Numbered from the stretch's first letter, positions 37,383 through 49,974 are shown. The stretch is 64,000 bases of DNA from Proteles cristata cristata (GCA_017311185.1 JAESUZ010000982.1:496001-560000); one strand, 5' to 3'. Program-made: numbers and translations. The notes: generated from the letters alone by a model not told the origin.

Positions 37383-37393
37383 CCCTCTCCCCC

Positions 37394-37409
37394 TTAAGGG
37401 GCTAGTTTT
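37394..37409. repeat. TSD of the full-length L1, right copy
   Basis: ttaaggggctagtttt, identical to 30005-30020. The next bases, aatatgg, complete the TT/AAAA target on the minus strand. Confidence 0.95.
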
Positions 37410-39418
37410 AATATGGTACATTGTTCTCAGCAATCTGGGCCCCAAGCAATAATTGAACATCTATGCTTCCATTACACTTTGTTTTCATATCTAGGTAATA
37501 TGTCTTTTAAGGAATCTTTTCAAAGATACCGGAAACATCTTTCCATGTGGACAGCAGTACAAGTCTTAATTGCTTTGGTCTTAAGCCATAAAATAAGAGG
37601 AAGGTTGCAGTGCAGGTTTAACTCAAATTCAGCTCAGCAAGCTTTTCTTAAGCATTTGAACTATTTTTGGCTTGGGGAAAAAAAAAAAAAGATGGTGTCT
37701 GCCTTCAAGAAATAGAATAAATTCCAGTATGGTGATATGAGAAAGCACACAACTGAATAACATTCAAATCATATGAGGCAAGAAAACATGGATTTAAGTT
37801 GCAGGAAAACAAGGATGATGAAAATCCATTTGAAGAATGGGTAGGACTCTTATAGGAAAAGATTGGCAGGATCACATTCTAGGAAGAGGGAATTGCAAGT
37901 GCTATACTGCTGAGCTGATAAAGGGTAGAGGCATTTGGAAGAACAGTTTGCCTCAAGCAACTGATTATTTTAAGGGAATAGTAGCTTTTTAAAAATCTCT
38001 TTTTAAAAATACACTTCACACGACTAAAATGATCTATTTTCTGTAAGAGGCACGTCTAGCATTTTGTAACACAATATGGCAGAATTGGAAGTATAATGTC
38101 AGAAAGTTAGGTTTTGACTGTCTTAAGGAACTTAAATGCTAGAATGCAAATGTATAAACAAAGGGAAAAGAGCACCAAACTGCAAGCCATAGCTCTGGGT
38201 TCAAGCCTACCTTTATTACTTACTGCTAGGGACACAGACTTCTGGGATATAGGTTTACTCATTAGCAAAATAGGAACCTAGGCAGTTATAACTTTTTAAT
38301 GAGTAACAAAGTACTAATTGTGAAAGTGTTTTTAAACTATGGCACAGTATATGTTGATGTGTAATCACTGATATTATATAATTTATTAATTCTTAACACC
38401 ATGAGAGAGGAGGAGACACAAGTTTTTGATGGAGGATAATATAGCAGTAGCTATGCAATAAAAACCTTTATCTAAAGCTTAGTGTAATATACCTTGTAAT
38501 AGAAGAGGAAACCATTGCTGTTTTCCATGTGAGAAATTTTAAGAGTATGAAGTAAAATGGAAGCAGTGAGAATTGAAAGGGAACAATTGATGAGATTAAA
38601 GAAGTAGAATCAAAGAGTTGCAGGGTTTGGGGAAAGAATGATATTTTTAAATCTTCATTAATTGGAAAAACTGTACTAAAATTAGGAAGTGAAAAGTAAC
38701 TTGGCATTTACTGAACTGTATTTTAGCCTGGGTACTTTCCCAGGCAATGTTATAACTGTTAGATAGCTAGACCTTCACTATACAACTTGATACTATTCCA
38801 TTTTTACTAAAAGGGAAACAAATCTTTGGAGAGAATAAATCACTTCTCCAAATCAAGTAAAAAAAATAACAGGACTTAAAATTAAGTTCATCTAATTCCA
38901 AATTCCATACTCTTTCACTTCTAATGATGTATACTTGTTTTAGAAGAAAGACTAGTTCAGTTTTTTTAAGTTAAAAATCAAGATCCAAATTTCAGACAAA
39001 TAAAAATAATAAAGGCCTAAAAAAAAATGAAGATGGGAAAGTCATGATTATTGAAATCTTCAAGAGCTTATGGTATTCCTAAGGCAGAATATACAGTAGA
39101 AGAAGACAGTTTTGAAGAAGGAACATGGAGCAGGGCTTACTTTTTAGGTAATGGGAAGAGGAAGTAGATTCAAGAAAAGAGCGGCAAATAGGTGGTTAGG
39201 GTGACTAGACTAGATTCAGGGAAATCAAGATTTTCCTTAGATCACTAAAGCCAAAAAAGAGGTTATACTGGTGACGGAGAGTTGAGGGAAATGAGGATAG
39301 AGTAAATTAACTTAGAGATGGAGAATCATTGGTAACTAAAGAGATGATACAAAAAGTCAGATTACAAAATATTAGGAAATAGCTGTGTGGTATTCAATTC
39401 TTTAGGAGATTTTTGTGT
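37410..39418. other. Intron with MIR-like relics
   Basis: At about 38185-38300 the words agctctgggttcaagcctac and ttacttactgctaggg suggest a + strand MIR. At about 38770-38930 ctaaaagggaaacaaatc and neighbours suggest a reversed MIR. The rest looks unique. The open frame at 37413-37715 has no recognisable domain. Confidence 0.45.
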
Positions 39419-39419
39419 T

Positions 39420-39590
39420 GGGGGTGCCTGTATGGCTCAGTCAGTTAAGCATCTAACTCTTAATTTCAGCTCAGGTCATGATCTCACGGTTTTTGAGATC
39501 AAGCTCTACATAGGTCTCTGAACTGACAGTGTGGAGCCTGCTTGGGATTTTTCTCCTCTACTCTCAAAATAAACTTTAAAAAATAAATGA
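39420..39590 (+). mobile_element. Felid CAN-SINE, diverged and shortened
   Basis: Head gggggtgcctgtatggctca, cagttaagcatctaactc, gtcatgatctcacgg, a mutated B box (gagatcaagctc), a short CT-rich body and ctcaaaataaactttaaaaa. Confidence 0.9.
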
Positions 39591-40488
39591 ACTGGGAAAT
39601 TTGCCATTTACAAATGTTTATTTGTAAAAAAATAAAAAAAAAAATAAATGAACATTAAAAAATACATTAAAAGAAAAGTTTTTTGTGAGGGTAGAAGGGA
39701 CACATCTGGGAGTTTCTATTTATTAATGATCTCTTTGCAATTACCACAGTCAGACATATAAATGATTATACTAGCATATTTAGAAAGCTTAATTTAGGAG
39801 AACCCAGAGGAAGGTAGATTCACATTCAAAAGTGTGATGAATTTGTATCATGATAGTCAGCTTCTCTTGACTAGAGCAGTGTTTTAATATTATCAGAGGA
39901 GAAGCATGTACCCTGCTAGTTCATTACTAAGATATATCAGTGTTTTAATAATCCAAATATAAGTCAACGTTTTGTAGCCAAAATTGTTCTTTTTTCTCAA
40001 GGTGAAGACAAATTCCTCTCTTTCTCTAGTGATATCTCTTTAAAGGGCAGGAATCAAAGAAGACCTTTCCAAACGCTGAGCCTTCTCAGATATTTGATTA
40101 TCATTTTAAGAGACATTTAAATTTTTAATTTATTTTTCAGCATAGAATTTCCTGGCAGTTTCTATGTCTTTTGGCAGCATTTTTTCCTTTGAAAGCCTGT
40201 TATGCTCCATAGGCATTTCAAATTAGAAATGTGGCTTTTAAGATTTTGAAACACAGCTGTTGGGAGTCTCACCTTGGAGATTAGCACACTCAATGGTAGA
40301 CAAATCATAGTATGTCCCATAAGATATCTTCTCAAAGGACTTTATAAATTCCTCAGTGATTATAAAAATATTGATTATGTTCATATAAGAATATTTCTTT
40401 TTCTAATTTTTTAATTTATTTTTAATTTTTTTAATGTTTTATTTTTTTTCTTTTTTAAACTTCTTTTTTTCAAATACCATTTTATTTA
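39591..40488. other. Unique intron ending in T-rich low complexity
   Basis: Nothing was recognised up to about 40400. At 40400-40488 there is a T-rich stretch containing tttttaatgttttattttt, which may be a decayed SINE or L1 tail complement. Confidence 0.45.
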
Positions 40489-40762
40489 TTTTTTTTACAA
40501 ATAGTTTATTGTCAAATTGGTTTCCATATAACACCCAGTGCTCATCCCCACAAGCGCCCTCCTCCATGCCCATCCCCCCATTCCCCACATCCATCAGTCC
40601 TCAGTTTTTGTCAGCATTCAAGAGTCTCTCATGGTTTGCCTCTCTCCTTTTTCCCCACCATTTCCCCCCTTCTTCTCCTCCATGGTCCTCAGGTAAGTTC
40701 CTCCTAATCCTCCTATATGTGCAAACATATGATATTTGTCCTTCTCTGCCTGACTTATTTTA
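40489..40762 (-). mobile_element. 5'-truncated young-family L1 3' end
   Basis: It begins with a T run then acaaatagtttattgtcaaa, the same 3' terminus as at 30033 and 31043. It follows the 30033-30296 sequence closely until cctgacttattt near 40761, where similarity stops. I could not find a convincing TSD. Confidence 0.88.
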
Positions 40763-41560
40763 ACAACTGCTACCTGTAAGTCATTTAGTTTTATGATGAG
40801 TTAGAAGTCCTGCTATTAGACCATGTGATCAGAGAAATTAATGGAGAAATACTAAAGCTGTAGTTACACATAAAAAGGTCATATAAACCTCACTGGTAAT
40901 GTTAAATGTATAGTAATAGTTCAATTTTTCAATATGGTAATAGTGGTGCCTACTTTACTTAAAATTTATAAGTTAAAAAAATGAACATAGTCAAAATAAC
41001 CATAACAAGATTAATCTGTTATTTGTTAAATAATAACAATTTAAAATATGCAGATTATAGCAACATCAACCTAAAATGTGAGCAGGGAAGTAAAAGTGTA
41101 GTTTTTAATTCTATTGAAGTTTCCAAGTTAAGCTGTTATTGTTTAAAATAAGGTGTTGTAAGTTTAAGATATTTTACGTAAGCCTCAAGGTGACCATGAG
41201 GGGAAATCCTGCAGTAATTACACAAGAGAATGTGATCAAGAGGTCAGAACATATGGATACCAAAAAACATGAAAACACACACAAAAAGATGGAATAACAA
41301 TAAATACAGTAACAAAAGATCCATAAAACAACCAGAAAACAATGAACAAAATAACAATATTAGGTCCTTATCTATCGATAATTACCTTACATATAAACAT
41401 ATTAAATTCTCCAAGTATAAGTCACAGAAATTGCTGAACAGATAAAAGCATGAGAGCCAACCATATGCTGCCTATGAGACTCACTTTAACCTTAACAACA
41501 AACATAGATGATAAATGATTCTTGGTCAGTTTACCAAGAATATATAAGAATTGTAAAGGG

Positions 41561-41772
41561 TCCTGGGTGGGTCAGTTGGGTAAGCATCTCACTCTTAATT
41601 TCAGTGCAGGTTATGATCTCACAGTGGTGAGATCAAACCACATGGCGGGTTCTAGCCTGGGCATGGGACCTTCTTAGGATTCTCTCTCTCTTGCCCTCTC
41701 TCGCTCTCTCTCACTCTCTCTTCCTCTGTCCCTCTCCTGCTTATGGTCTCTCTGTCTCTATCTCTCAAAAAA
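41561..41772 (+). mobile_element. Felid CAN-SINE inserted in the + strand L1
   Basis: A mutated head (ggtcctgggtgggtcagttg) is followed by gtaagcatctcactc, gttatgatctcacag and a long CT-rich body (about 41685-41765). The flanking words aagaattgtaaa and aaaaattgtaaa may be a TSD. Confidence 0.85.
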
Positions 41773-43439
41773 ATTGTAAAAAGCTTAAAATAGGAGTATA
41801 TAAGAGTTATAAATATTTATGTGCCCCAAGTTGGACTAACCAAATATACAAAGCAAAAATCAGCACTTCTCAAAGAAAAGAAATAGTAGGACAATAATAG
41901 TTGGGATTTTAATATCTCACTCTCAACATTGATTATCCAGACAACGGATCAATAAAGAAACAATGGATTTGACAAGACTGTACAGCAAATGGACCTAACA
42001 GACATACATACAACATTCTTTCCAACAAAGAAGAATCAGTATTTTCTTACATACACGTGAAATGTTTTCTAGAATAAACCATTTGTTAGGGCACAAAACA
42101 AGTGTTAGCAAATCAAGAAGATAGAAATCATGCCAGATGTCTTTGCTGACCACAGTGGTGCAAAACTGGAAATTAAAAACAAGAGGAAAACTGGAAAATT
42201 AACGAACACCTGGAAATTAAACACCACTCTCTGAACAACCAATGAATCAAACAAGAAGTTAAAGGGAGAAGTAAAAACCATGTGAGAAAAATAAAACTGG
42301 AAATACAACATACCAGAACTTAGGAGATACAGTGAAACTGTCCTAGTCCAAGAGGAAAGTTCCTGCAATAAATGCCTACATGAAGAATCAAGAAAGATTC
42401 CAAATATAAAAACCAACACCTCTACCTTAAGGAAATAGAAAAGAAGAGCAAAATTAGCCCAAAGTTAAAAGAAGAAAGGAAATAATAAAGAAGAGAGCAG
42501 AAATACACATAATAGAAAGCAGAAAAATAATAGAAAAGATTAACCAAGTTAAGAATTAGTTCTTTGAAAAGGTAAACAAAACTGACAAGCTCTTAGCTAG
42601 ACTAACCAAGGTAATAATGGAGAGAGGACCCAACTCCACAAATTATTCCTGAAAAAGAAGACATTACAGTTGATAATACAGAAATTCCACAGATCAGAAA
42701 ATCCACTTAATATGAAAGATTATATGCCAATATACCAGAAAACCTAAGAAAAATAGAAAATTCTTAGAAACATTCAACTTACCAAGACTGAATCAGGAAG
42801 AAGTACATCTAAGGAGACCACGTACTAAAGAAGTTCGAATCAATGATCAAAAATCTCCCAACAAGAAACACCCAGAACCAGCTGGCTTCACTGGTGAATT
42901 TGCCAAACATTTAAAGAAGAATTAACACCAATATTTCTCAAACTTCCTCAAAATATGAAGAAGAAGGGAAATACTCAAATTCATTTTACAAGCCAGCATT
43001 ATCCTGATGTCAAAAACAGGAAAAGACCCTAGTAGAAAAGAAACCTTTTTTAGGTCAATATCTCTGATGAAAGCTGATGCAAAAATTCTCAATGAAATAC
43101 TTGCACACAAAATTCTGCAGCACATTAATAGGATCATTCACCATGATCAAATGGGATTTATCCCTGGATGCAAGCATGGTGAATGTATGCAAATCTATTA
43201 ATGTGGCAAATTCACACTGGCAGAATTAACAGAAAGAATCATAGGATCATCTCAAAAGGTGCAGAAAAGGCATCGAAATTCAATATCCATTCATGATAAA
43301 AACTAGACTTAGAACATTCCTCAACATAATAAAGACCATATATGAAAAATACATAGCTAATATCATACTCAGTGCTAAAAACCAGAGCTTTTCCTCTGAT
43401 ATCAGGAACAAGACCAGGAACTCCACTCTCCTCATTTTT

Positions 43440-43658
43440 TTTAAAAAATTTTTTAATGTTTTTATTTATTTCTAGGAGAGAGAGAGAAAGCATGAGCAGG
43501 GGAGGGTCAGAGAGAGAGGGAGTCACAGACTGAAACAGGCTCCAGGCTCTGAGCTGGCAGTCAGCACAGAGCCCGACGCGGGGCTCGAACCCACGAACCG
43601 CGAGATCATGACCTAAGCGAAAGTCCGACGCTTAACCGACTAAGCCACCCAGGCGCCC
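43440..43658 (-). mobile_element. Young felid CAN-SINE in the + strand L1, 19-bp TSD
   Basis: Complete and near-canonical: tail complement, gagagagagaaagcatgag, cgacgcggggctcgaaccc, acgaaccgcgagatcatgac and head complement taagccacccaggcgcccc, with CpGs kept. It is flanked by ctccactctcctcattttt at 43421-43439 and 43659-43677, identical. It splits the L1 reverse transcriptase region. Confidence 0.96.
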
Positions 43659-45340
43659 CTCCACTCTCCTCATTTTTATTCAACATAGCACTAGAAGTCC
43701 TGACAACACCAATCAGACAAGATAAAGAAATAAAAGGCATCAATATCGGTAAGGAAGCAGTTGAACTGTCTCCATTTGCTGATAGCATGATACCATACAT
43801 AGAAAGCTTTAAAACTTCACCAAAATACCATTAGGAATATTTAATCAATTAAATTGCAGGATACAAAAATAATACTCAGAAATTAGTTGCATTTCTATAT
43901 ACTAATAAGGAAGTATCAGAAAGAAAAGTTAAGAAAACAATTCCATTTGCAATTTCACCAAAAAGATTACAATACCTAGGAATAAACTTAACCAAGATAA
44001 TGAAAGACCTGTACTCTGAAAAGTATAAAACACTGATGAAAGGAATTAAAGACAATGCAACCAAATGGGAAAATATTCCATATTGGTGGACTGGAAAAAT
44101 GGATATTGCTAAAATGTCCATTCTGCCTAAAGCAATCTATACATTCAGTGCAATTTCTTCTAAAATACCAACAACATTGTTTTTAAAGAACTAGAAAAAA
44201 TAATACTAAAATTTGTATGGAATCACAAATGACCCCGAATAACCAAAGCAATCTTAGGAAAGAGAAACAAAGCTGGAAGTATGACAACTGCAGATTTCAA
44301 GATAAACCACAAAATTGTAGTAATGAAAATAGTATGGTGCTTGCACAAAATAGACACATGGAACAAAATAGCCCAAACGTAAACTCACACTTATGTGGTC
44401 AATTAATTTATGACAAAAGAAACAAGAATATGCAGTGAGGGAAAGATCATCTCTTCAGTAAATGGTTCTGGGAAAACTGGGCAACTGCATGCAAAAGAAA
44501 GAATCTGGAATACTTTCAAGCACCATCCACAAAAGTAAACTCAGAATGGCTTAAAAACCTAAATGTGAAATCTGAAACCATAAAAATACTAGAGAACACA
44601 GAAGATAATTTCTCTGATATCAGCTGTAGTGATGTTTTTCTACATAGGTCTCCTAAGTTAAGGAATACAAAAGCAAAAATAAACTATACGGACTAAAGCA
44701 AAATAAAAAGGTTCTGCTCTGCAAAAGATCCCATCAACAAAACAAAACGAAACATATATGAAAGAAGAATATATTTGCAAAGGATATATACAATAAAAGG
44801 TTAACATCCAAATATATAAAGAATTTCTAGAACTCAGCCCCAAAATAATAGTAATAATAATAATAATCTGATTACAAAATGGACAGACAACTGGGATAGA
44901 TGTTTTTCTCAGAGAAGATATACAAATGGACAGACACATGAAAATATGTTCAATGTTAGTAATCATCAGGGAAATGTAAATCAAAATCAGAATGAGGTAT
45001 CACTTTACACCTGTCAGAATGACTGAGATCAAAAAGACAAGAAGTAACAAGTGTTGACACAGATACGGAAAAAAAGGAACTCTTCTGCACTGTTGGTTGG
45101 AATATAAATTGGTGCAGCTACTGTAGGGAACGGTATGGAGTTTCCTCAAAAAAAAAAAAAATAGAATTACAGTATAATCCACCAGTTTCACTCCTGGGTA
45201 TTTATCCAAAGAATGTGAAAACACTAAAGAATATATACGCATCCCTACCTTTATTGCAGCATTATTTATAATTGCCAAGATGTGGAAGCAACTGATGTAC
45301 ACATCAGAAGAAGAACCAATAAAGCTGTATACATGTGTGT

Positions 45341-45345
45341 ACATA

Positions 45346-45380
<35 letters not shown>
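45341..45380. repeat. (CA)n microsatellite inside the L1 relic
   Basis: About 18 ca units with one tac interruption near the start. Confidence 0.93.
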
Positions 45381-45859
45381 TGAAATGTAGTCATGAAAAA
45401 GAATGAAGTTGTGCCATTTGCAACAATTTGAATGGACCTAAAGAGTATGAATAAGTCAGACAAATACAAATAACATATGATCTCACTTATATGTAGAATG
45501 AAAACAAATGTATAAACAAACAAAAAGAATCAGACTTACACGTACAGACAACAAACCAGTGGTTGTCAGAGAGGAGAAGGGTAGGAGATGGGCAAAACAG
45601 GTAAAGAGGAGTGGGAGATAAAGGTTTCCGGTTAGAGAATGAATAAATCACAGGAATAAAATGCACAGCATAGGGAATATAGTTAATGATATAATAATGT
45701 TATATGACGACAGTAGCTATACTTGTGGTAAGAAAAATATAACATATAGAGTAGTTGAACTACTATGTTGTACATCTGAAATTAATGTAACGTTATGTGT
45801 CAAACTATTCTCAAATATAAATAAATAAATATTTTAAGAATAAGATTCTAAAAACAAAA

Positions 45860-46905
45860 TTCTGTTTTTTACAGAAGTAGAGAAAACACTCCTAAAATTT
45901 ATGTGCAGCCACAAAAGACCTCAAATAGCCAAAGAAATTCTAAGAAAAATAAAGCAGGAGGTATCACCTTTTCTGATTTTAAGCTATGCTATATAGATAT
46001 AGTCACCAAAACTGTATGGTTCTGGCATAAAAACAGACAAGTAGGGCAATGGAACAGAATTGAGGTCCAGAAATAAACCCAAATAAATATAATCAAATAA
46101 TATTTGACAAGGGAGTAAAGAACAATCTGTAGGGACAATGTGGCCTCTTCAGTAAATGGTGCTAGGATAATTGGATAGTCACACGCAAAGAATGAAAATG
46201 GATCTGAATCTTACACCATTCACAAAAATTAACTTGAATTTGATTAAAAACTTAATGTTAGATCTGAAACCATGAAATTCCTACAAGAAATCATAGGAAT
46301 AAATCTTGACATGATTTCGGTGATGATTTTTTGAATCTGGCACTGAAAGCCAAAGAACAAAAGCAAAGCCAAACAAGTGTGACTACTTCAAACTAACTAT
46401 GGCAAAAGAAACCATCAACAGAGTGAAAATATGAGCTATGAAATCAGATAAAATGTTTGCAAACCATGTGTCTAATAAGAGGCAAATATCCAAAATGTAT
46501 GAACTCATACAATTGAATAGCAAAAATAGTGGTAATAATAATCACTATCCATTTAAAAACTGGGTGAATAGACATTTCTTTAAAGGAAATATACAGATGG
46601 CTAACACACTCAATATCACTAATCATTGGGTAAATGCAGTATAGAACCACAATGAAACCTAACCCCACACCTGTTAGAATGGCCATCCTTAGAACAATGA
46701 GAATAAATGCTGGCATGCATGTGGGGAAAAAAAGGGAACTTTCATGTACTGCTGGTTGGATTGTAAATTCAAACGGCCACATGGAAAACAATATGGAGGA
46801 TCCTCAAAAATTTAAAAATGGAGCTACCATATCATCAAGCAGTTCTACTTCTGGAATCTATCCAAAGGAAATGAAAATAATAACTGAAGAGCAATAGCCC
46901 CCATC
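45860..46905 (+). pseudogene. Second L1 ORF2 fragment, + strand
   Basis: A second pass through the L1 ORF2 C-terminal half. gagaaaacactcctaaaatt, cacaaaagacctcaaatagc and ttctggcataaaaacagac parallel 44195-44360. atgtttgcaaaccatgtg, aatatacagatggctaacac and acacctgttagaatggcc parallel 44900-45030. It is diverged and frame-broken. It could be a separate insertion next to the first element or part of a duplication of L1 sequence. Confidence 0.8.
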
Positions 46906-48185
46906 TTTATAGCTAGTTGCTACAGATACAGAGTTGAAAAGGCAGTTTTCAATTGTATAGGAGAAAATGGAAATTAAAAAATATATAATCCACTGTGATA
47001 AGAACAATTAGATAAATATATCCAATACACAGAGAAATAAATGATTACCTCTTAGAGAATATAGGGAGGAAGAACTGCCCCAAAGGAGATGACATCTTCA
47101 CTATGTCTGAATATGGATAGAAGGTTTCCAGATGGACAAGAGTATAGGAGAGAATGCACATGCCCTGACACAGAGCTCTATACCATGCAGCCTATTCAAG
47201 GGTAGTTTGTATCACTGAGTATCAAGTACAAAGTGGGGTAGGACATAAAGCCCAAGGAGATTGACAAGTGGACAAGGGAATGGAATACATTCCCAATTGA
47301 TGGAATAGCACCATAATTCATACTTTACTCCACAAATGTGTAATTTTAAACAAAACAACAAGGCAAAGGCAAAGTGGTATATCACAAAGTTACTTCTGAG
47401 CTCCTTCATATAAGCTACTGCACGTAAGGGAATCCCCAAAGGACATTTTACAGCTAAAAATTTATTTTTCATAAATACCATGAAGTCCAGAAGAAATACT
47501 TACTGTCATACCTTCAGCTTCTTAGTAATACTATTAGATACTGGGACTTTTTCTGTCTTTTTGAACCTTTTCAACATTCTTAACATATTAGTTTTGAGTC
47601 TCTTGTGATGGTCTCGTAATGGTCAGGAAAGCTGATATTATCCTTGTTCCAGATAACAATTCCTCTTTCAAAAAAGGAAGGAGGACCAATGTCAAAAGTT
47701 TTTGTTAAAGAGTCAAAGAGTTTTCTCTTTTTGAGACCTTGAATTTTTGTTTAGGAAGAAAAGTCTTAGCCAGCTTCCATTTCATTGTCCAGAAATGGTT
47801 GGCACACACACCTTTGAAACAATCCATAGCCTAGAAAATGAGATCAATATAATTATTGTAAACTAACATGAGTCTTACCTGGGGCTGGCCTGATCATATA
47901 CTGAATATCCTGAATAAGTCAGAGTTCTGTGTAAGGGGTAGGGGACAATTTTGAAAGGGAATGTGTAGAGTTTGTCAGGTATAGACAGCATAAGATGTCA
48001 TTTCATGAATTATTCTTAGGTTGGTTCTCGAATCTCATATATTTCCAATCTTTATCCCTTATCTACCCCACTCCTACTTTCAACCTGTACTCACACGCAT
48101 ATACACACAGACAGAACAGACTAGCCATATTCAACTAGTGTGAGTCTCAGACACTTTCACGCCTGTAACCCCTGTCAATTTTGTA
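46906..48185. other. Unique intron
   Basis: No repeat family was recognised and GC content is unremarkable. The open frame at 47212-47481 (-) has no recognisable domain. Confidence 0.45.
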
Positions 48186-48189
48186 TGCT

Positions 48190-48450
48190 GCATTCCTAAC
48201 CTAGAATGTCTTTCTTCTCATTCTTCGTTTGGCTACATCTGCTCAACCTCCAGTATTAAGGTCAGGTTTGAAGCTCAAACAGCCTTTATTAGGTAACTGC
48301 CCTTCTTTTTCTGCAACAATCTCCATACTTAAAATGTGGTGCTGTGATGTTTTTTTTCTATCCATCTCTCCTTGTATGTCCTTCAACTTTTTGAGAAGAG
48401 GGCCTCATGCTTTTTTAATATTAGATCTTCTGTATCACCTTTGCATAAAA
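48190..48450 (+). repeat. L2-like LINE relic
   Basis: cctaacctagaatgtctttc, cattcttcgtttggctac and aaggtcaggtttgaagctc follow the order of the L2 3' region in + orientation. Confidence 0.5.
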
Positions 48451-48939
48451 CGTCACATATATCAGTAATCATGGTCAGCAAGCATCCTATTTTGTTGGAA
48501 CTGCATGTATATAAGAAAAAATATTTTAGAATATAAGTGGCTTTAATCAAGGAGATATTCACCTATTCATGATTAAATTTGGGGCTTTGATTGTGTGTTA
48601 GATATCTGAGGTTGTAACTCCTAAGTAAACACTCAGTGAATGTATGTTGAATAAATAGATTCATGAATGTATGTTTGCAAAGAAGTTTCTGTCTTGGATG
48701 ACAAAACTGATGGTCGTATTGTGTACTAAGATTGGAAATAAAGGAAGAAGAATGGGTTTCCAGGAGGTCAGTTCAGTTTGGGACATTTTGAATTTGTGGT
48801 CTGTTTGTGGGACGTTCTGGTGGTTACCAAAAGAGATCAAAAACAGAGATACGGATTTCTAGAAGGAGGTCAAAGCCATGTATAGCAGACAGTAGCAGGT
48901 GCTTGCAGCTATCCCCACCGCACCTGCCCGTGCCTGCCT
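48451..48939. other. Unique intron
   Basis: No confident family. The text near 48890-48950 is C-rich (ctatccccaccgcacctgcc) but short. Confidence 0.4.
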
Positions 48940-49150
48940 GCCCAGAGGCTTTCAATTACATGTGCCTATGGCTCCCTTGAGAGCCCGGTGGGTGACCACC
49001 TATGGGAGGATTGGGCGTGACTCCCCAACAGTTATGGAGTTTCCTTTTGGGAATAATAAAAACATTCTGAAATTAGAGAGTAGTGATGTGGTATAACTTT
49101 GTGAATCTACTGAAACCCAGTAAATTGTACATTTTTAAAAGGTGTAAAAA
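48940..49150 (+). repeat. Old L1 3' end relic
   Basis: gggaataataaaaacattct, gaaattagagagtagtgatg, aactttgtgaatctactg and cagtaaattgtacattttt match in order the 3' end text of old mammalian L1 elements as I remember it. Confidence 0.55.
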
Positions 49151-49895
49151 GTGTTTGCAAGTAAGTGAGTGAATGAATGTGTGTCTGGAAGGATGTGGGG
49201 GGGAGGAGTTAAGTAGGTTGTGAAGGTGGTGATGGGGGTACAAATGGTGGAAGATAAGGTGAAAGAGGCAGGAAGCAACCAGATCATGGGCGGCCCTCAT
49301 TTTCTATCCCAAAGATCTCTTACTGTGGCCAGAAAGCAATATGTAACATCTGTAGAGCTTTTATGGTACCTAATAATAGCTGGTATTTCTAAACTATATT
49401 CAGACCAAGTGCTCACTTCATTGCCAGGCCTGCCTGACCCATATTCCCAGCTAACCACTAAGTTGTTCATCCTCTTTTCTTCAAGTTTTTATTTAAATAC
49501 CAGTTAGGTAACATACACAGTAATATTAGCTTCAGGTGTAAAATTTTAATTCTCATCTAAAAATTTCAGTCTAAACATTCAGTTTCCTGTGCTTCACCTT
49601 CAGATATGTGAGGTGTGGTCAGAATGTCTGAATATATAACAAGACCCACCCCCTGGGAATACATCAATGGCTCCAGACACATTTTGACAAATCCTGCTAG
49701 ACAAAAATAAATCAAACTATAAAGCGGTGTTTAATGTTTTAGCACAAGAAGTTCCCCCTTGTTTGGGATCACAGTGCTTTTAGTGTCTTAGTCATTTTCT
49801 TCATGGTTCCGAGGCCCAAAGAAATACTTAATACTGCCATTTTGGCTTACAGTTTATGTTCTAGCAACCTAGCACTGTGGTAGGCTGCACTACTT
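49151..49895. other. Intron with a short L1 3' end relic at about 49480-49545
   Basis: agtttttatttaaataccag and taatattagcttcaggtg (49484-49540) resemble a reversed L1 3' terminus. The rest looks unique. Confidence 0.45.
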
Positions 49896-49897
49896 CT

Positions 49898-49928
49898 TTT
49901 TAAAAATTTTTTAATGTTTTATTTATTT

Positions 49929-49974
<46 letters not shown>

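Larger units (their letters stand above)
35256..37393 (-). promoter_or_regulatory. L1 5' UTR / internal promoter region
   Basis: About 2.1 kb upstream of ORF1. The distal part (about 36180-37393) is GC- and CpG-rich, the only long stretch like it in the window, and has two 195-bp tandem units. Nearer ORF1 lies a purine-rich plus strand. L1 5' UTRs carry an internal RNA polymerase II promoter, and in some mammals also an antisense promoter. That either is active here is inference. Overlapping open frames in this GC-rich part (36284-37299) are incidental. Confidence 0.8.
30005..37409 (-). mobile_element. Full-length L1 retrotransposon with perfect 16-bp TSD
   Basis: It is bounded by identical direct repeats ttaaggggctagtttt at 30005-30020 and 37394-37409. 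The minus-strand order from the right is: 5' end with gggggagagggcaagatggc, a long GC-rich 5' UTR, ORF1, a 46-bp spacer, ORF2, a C- and T-rich 3' UTR complement, an AATAAA signal (plus-strand tttatt near 30042) and a poly(A) tail (T run 30017-30032). The insertion point read on the minus strand is TT/AAAA, the preferred L1 endonuclease site. Both ORFs are broken (see sub-features), so it cannot move autonomously. It lies antisense to the host gene. Confidence 0.95.
41170..45838 (+). pseudogene. Older L1, + strand, ORF2 and 3' UTR remnant
   Basis: Endonuclease-region words near 41400-41520 (ccaaccatatgctgcc) are followed by reverse transcriptase text: [19 protein letters not shown] and GFIPGCKHG in the frame at 43007-43201, then KYKTLMKGIKDNATKWENIP in 44000-44194. 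The C-terminal zone (44940-45330) reads aatgaggtatcactttacacc and ggtatttatccaaag, and a 3' UTR ends near 45838 with aataaataaatatttt. Many stops and frame changes are present. A + strand SINE (41561-41770) and a minus-strand SINE (43440-43658) interrupt it. There is no ORF1. The element is clearly more diverged than the L1 at 30-37 kb. Confidence 0.85.
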
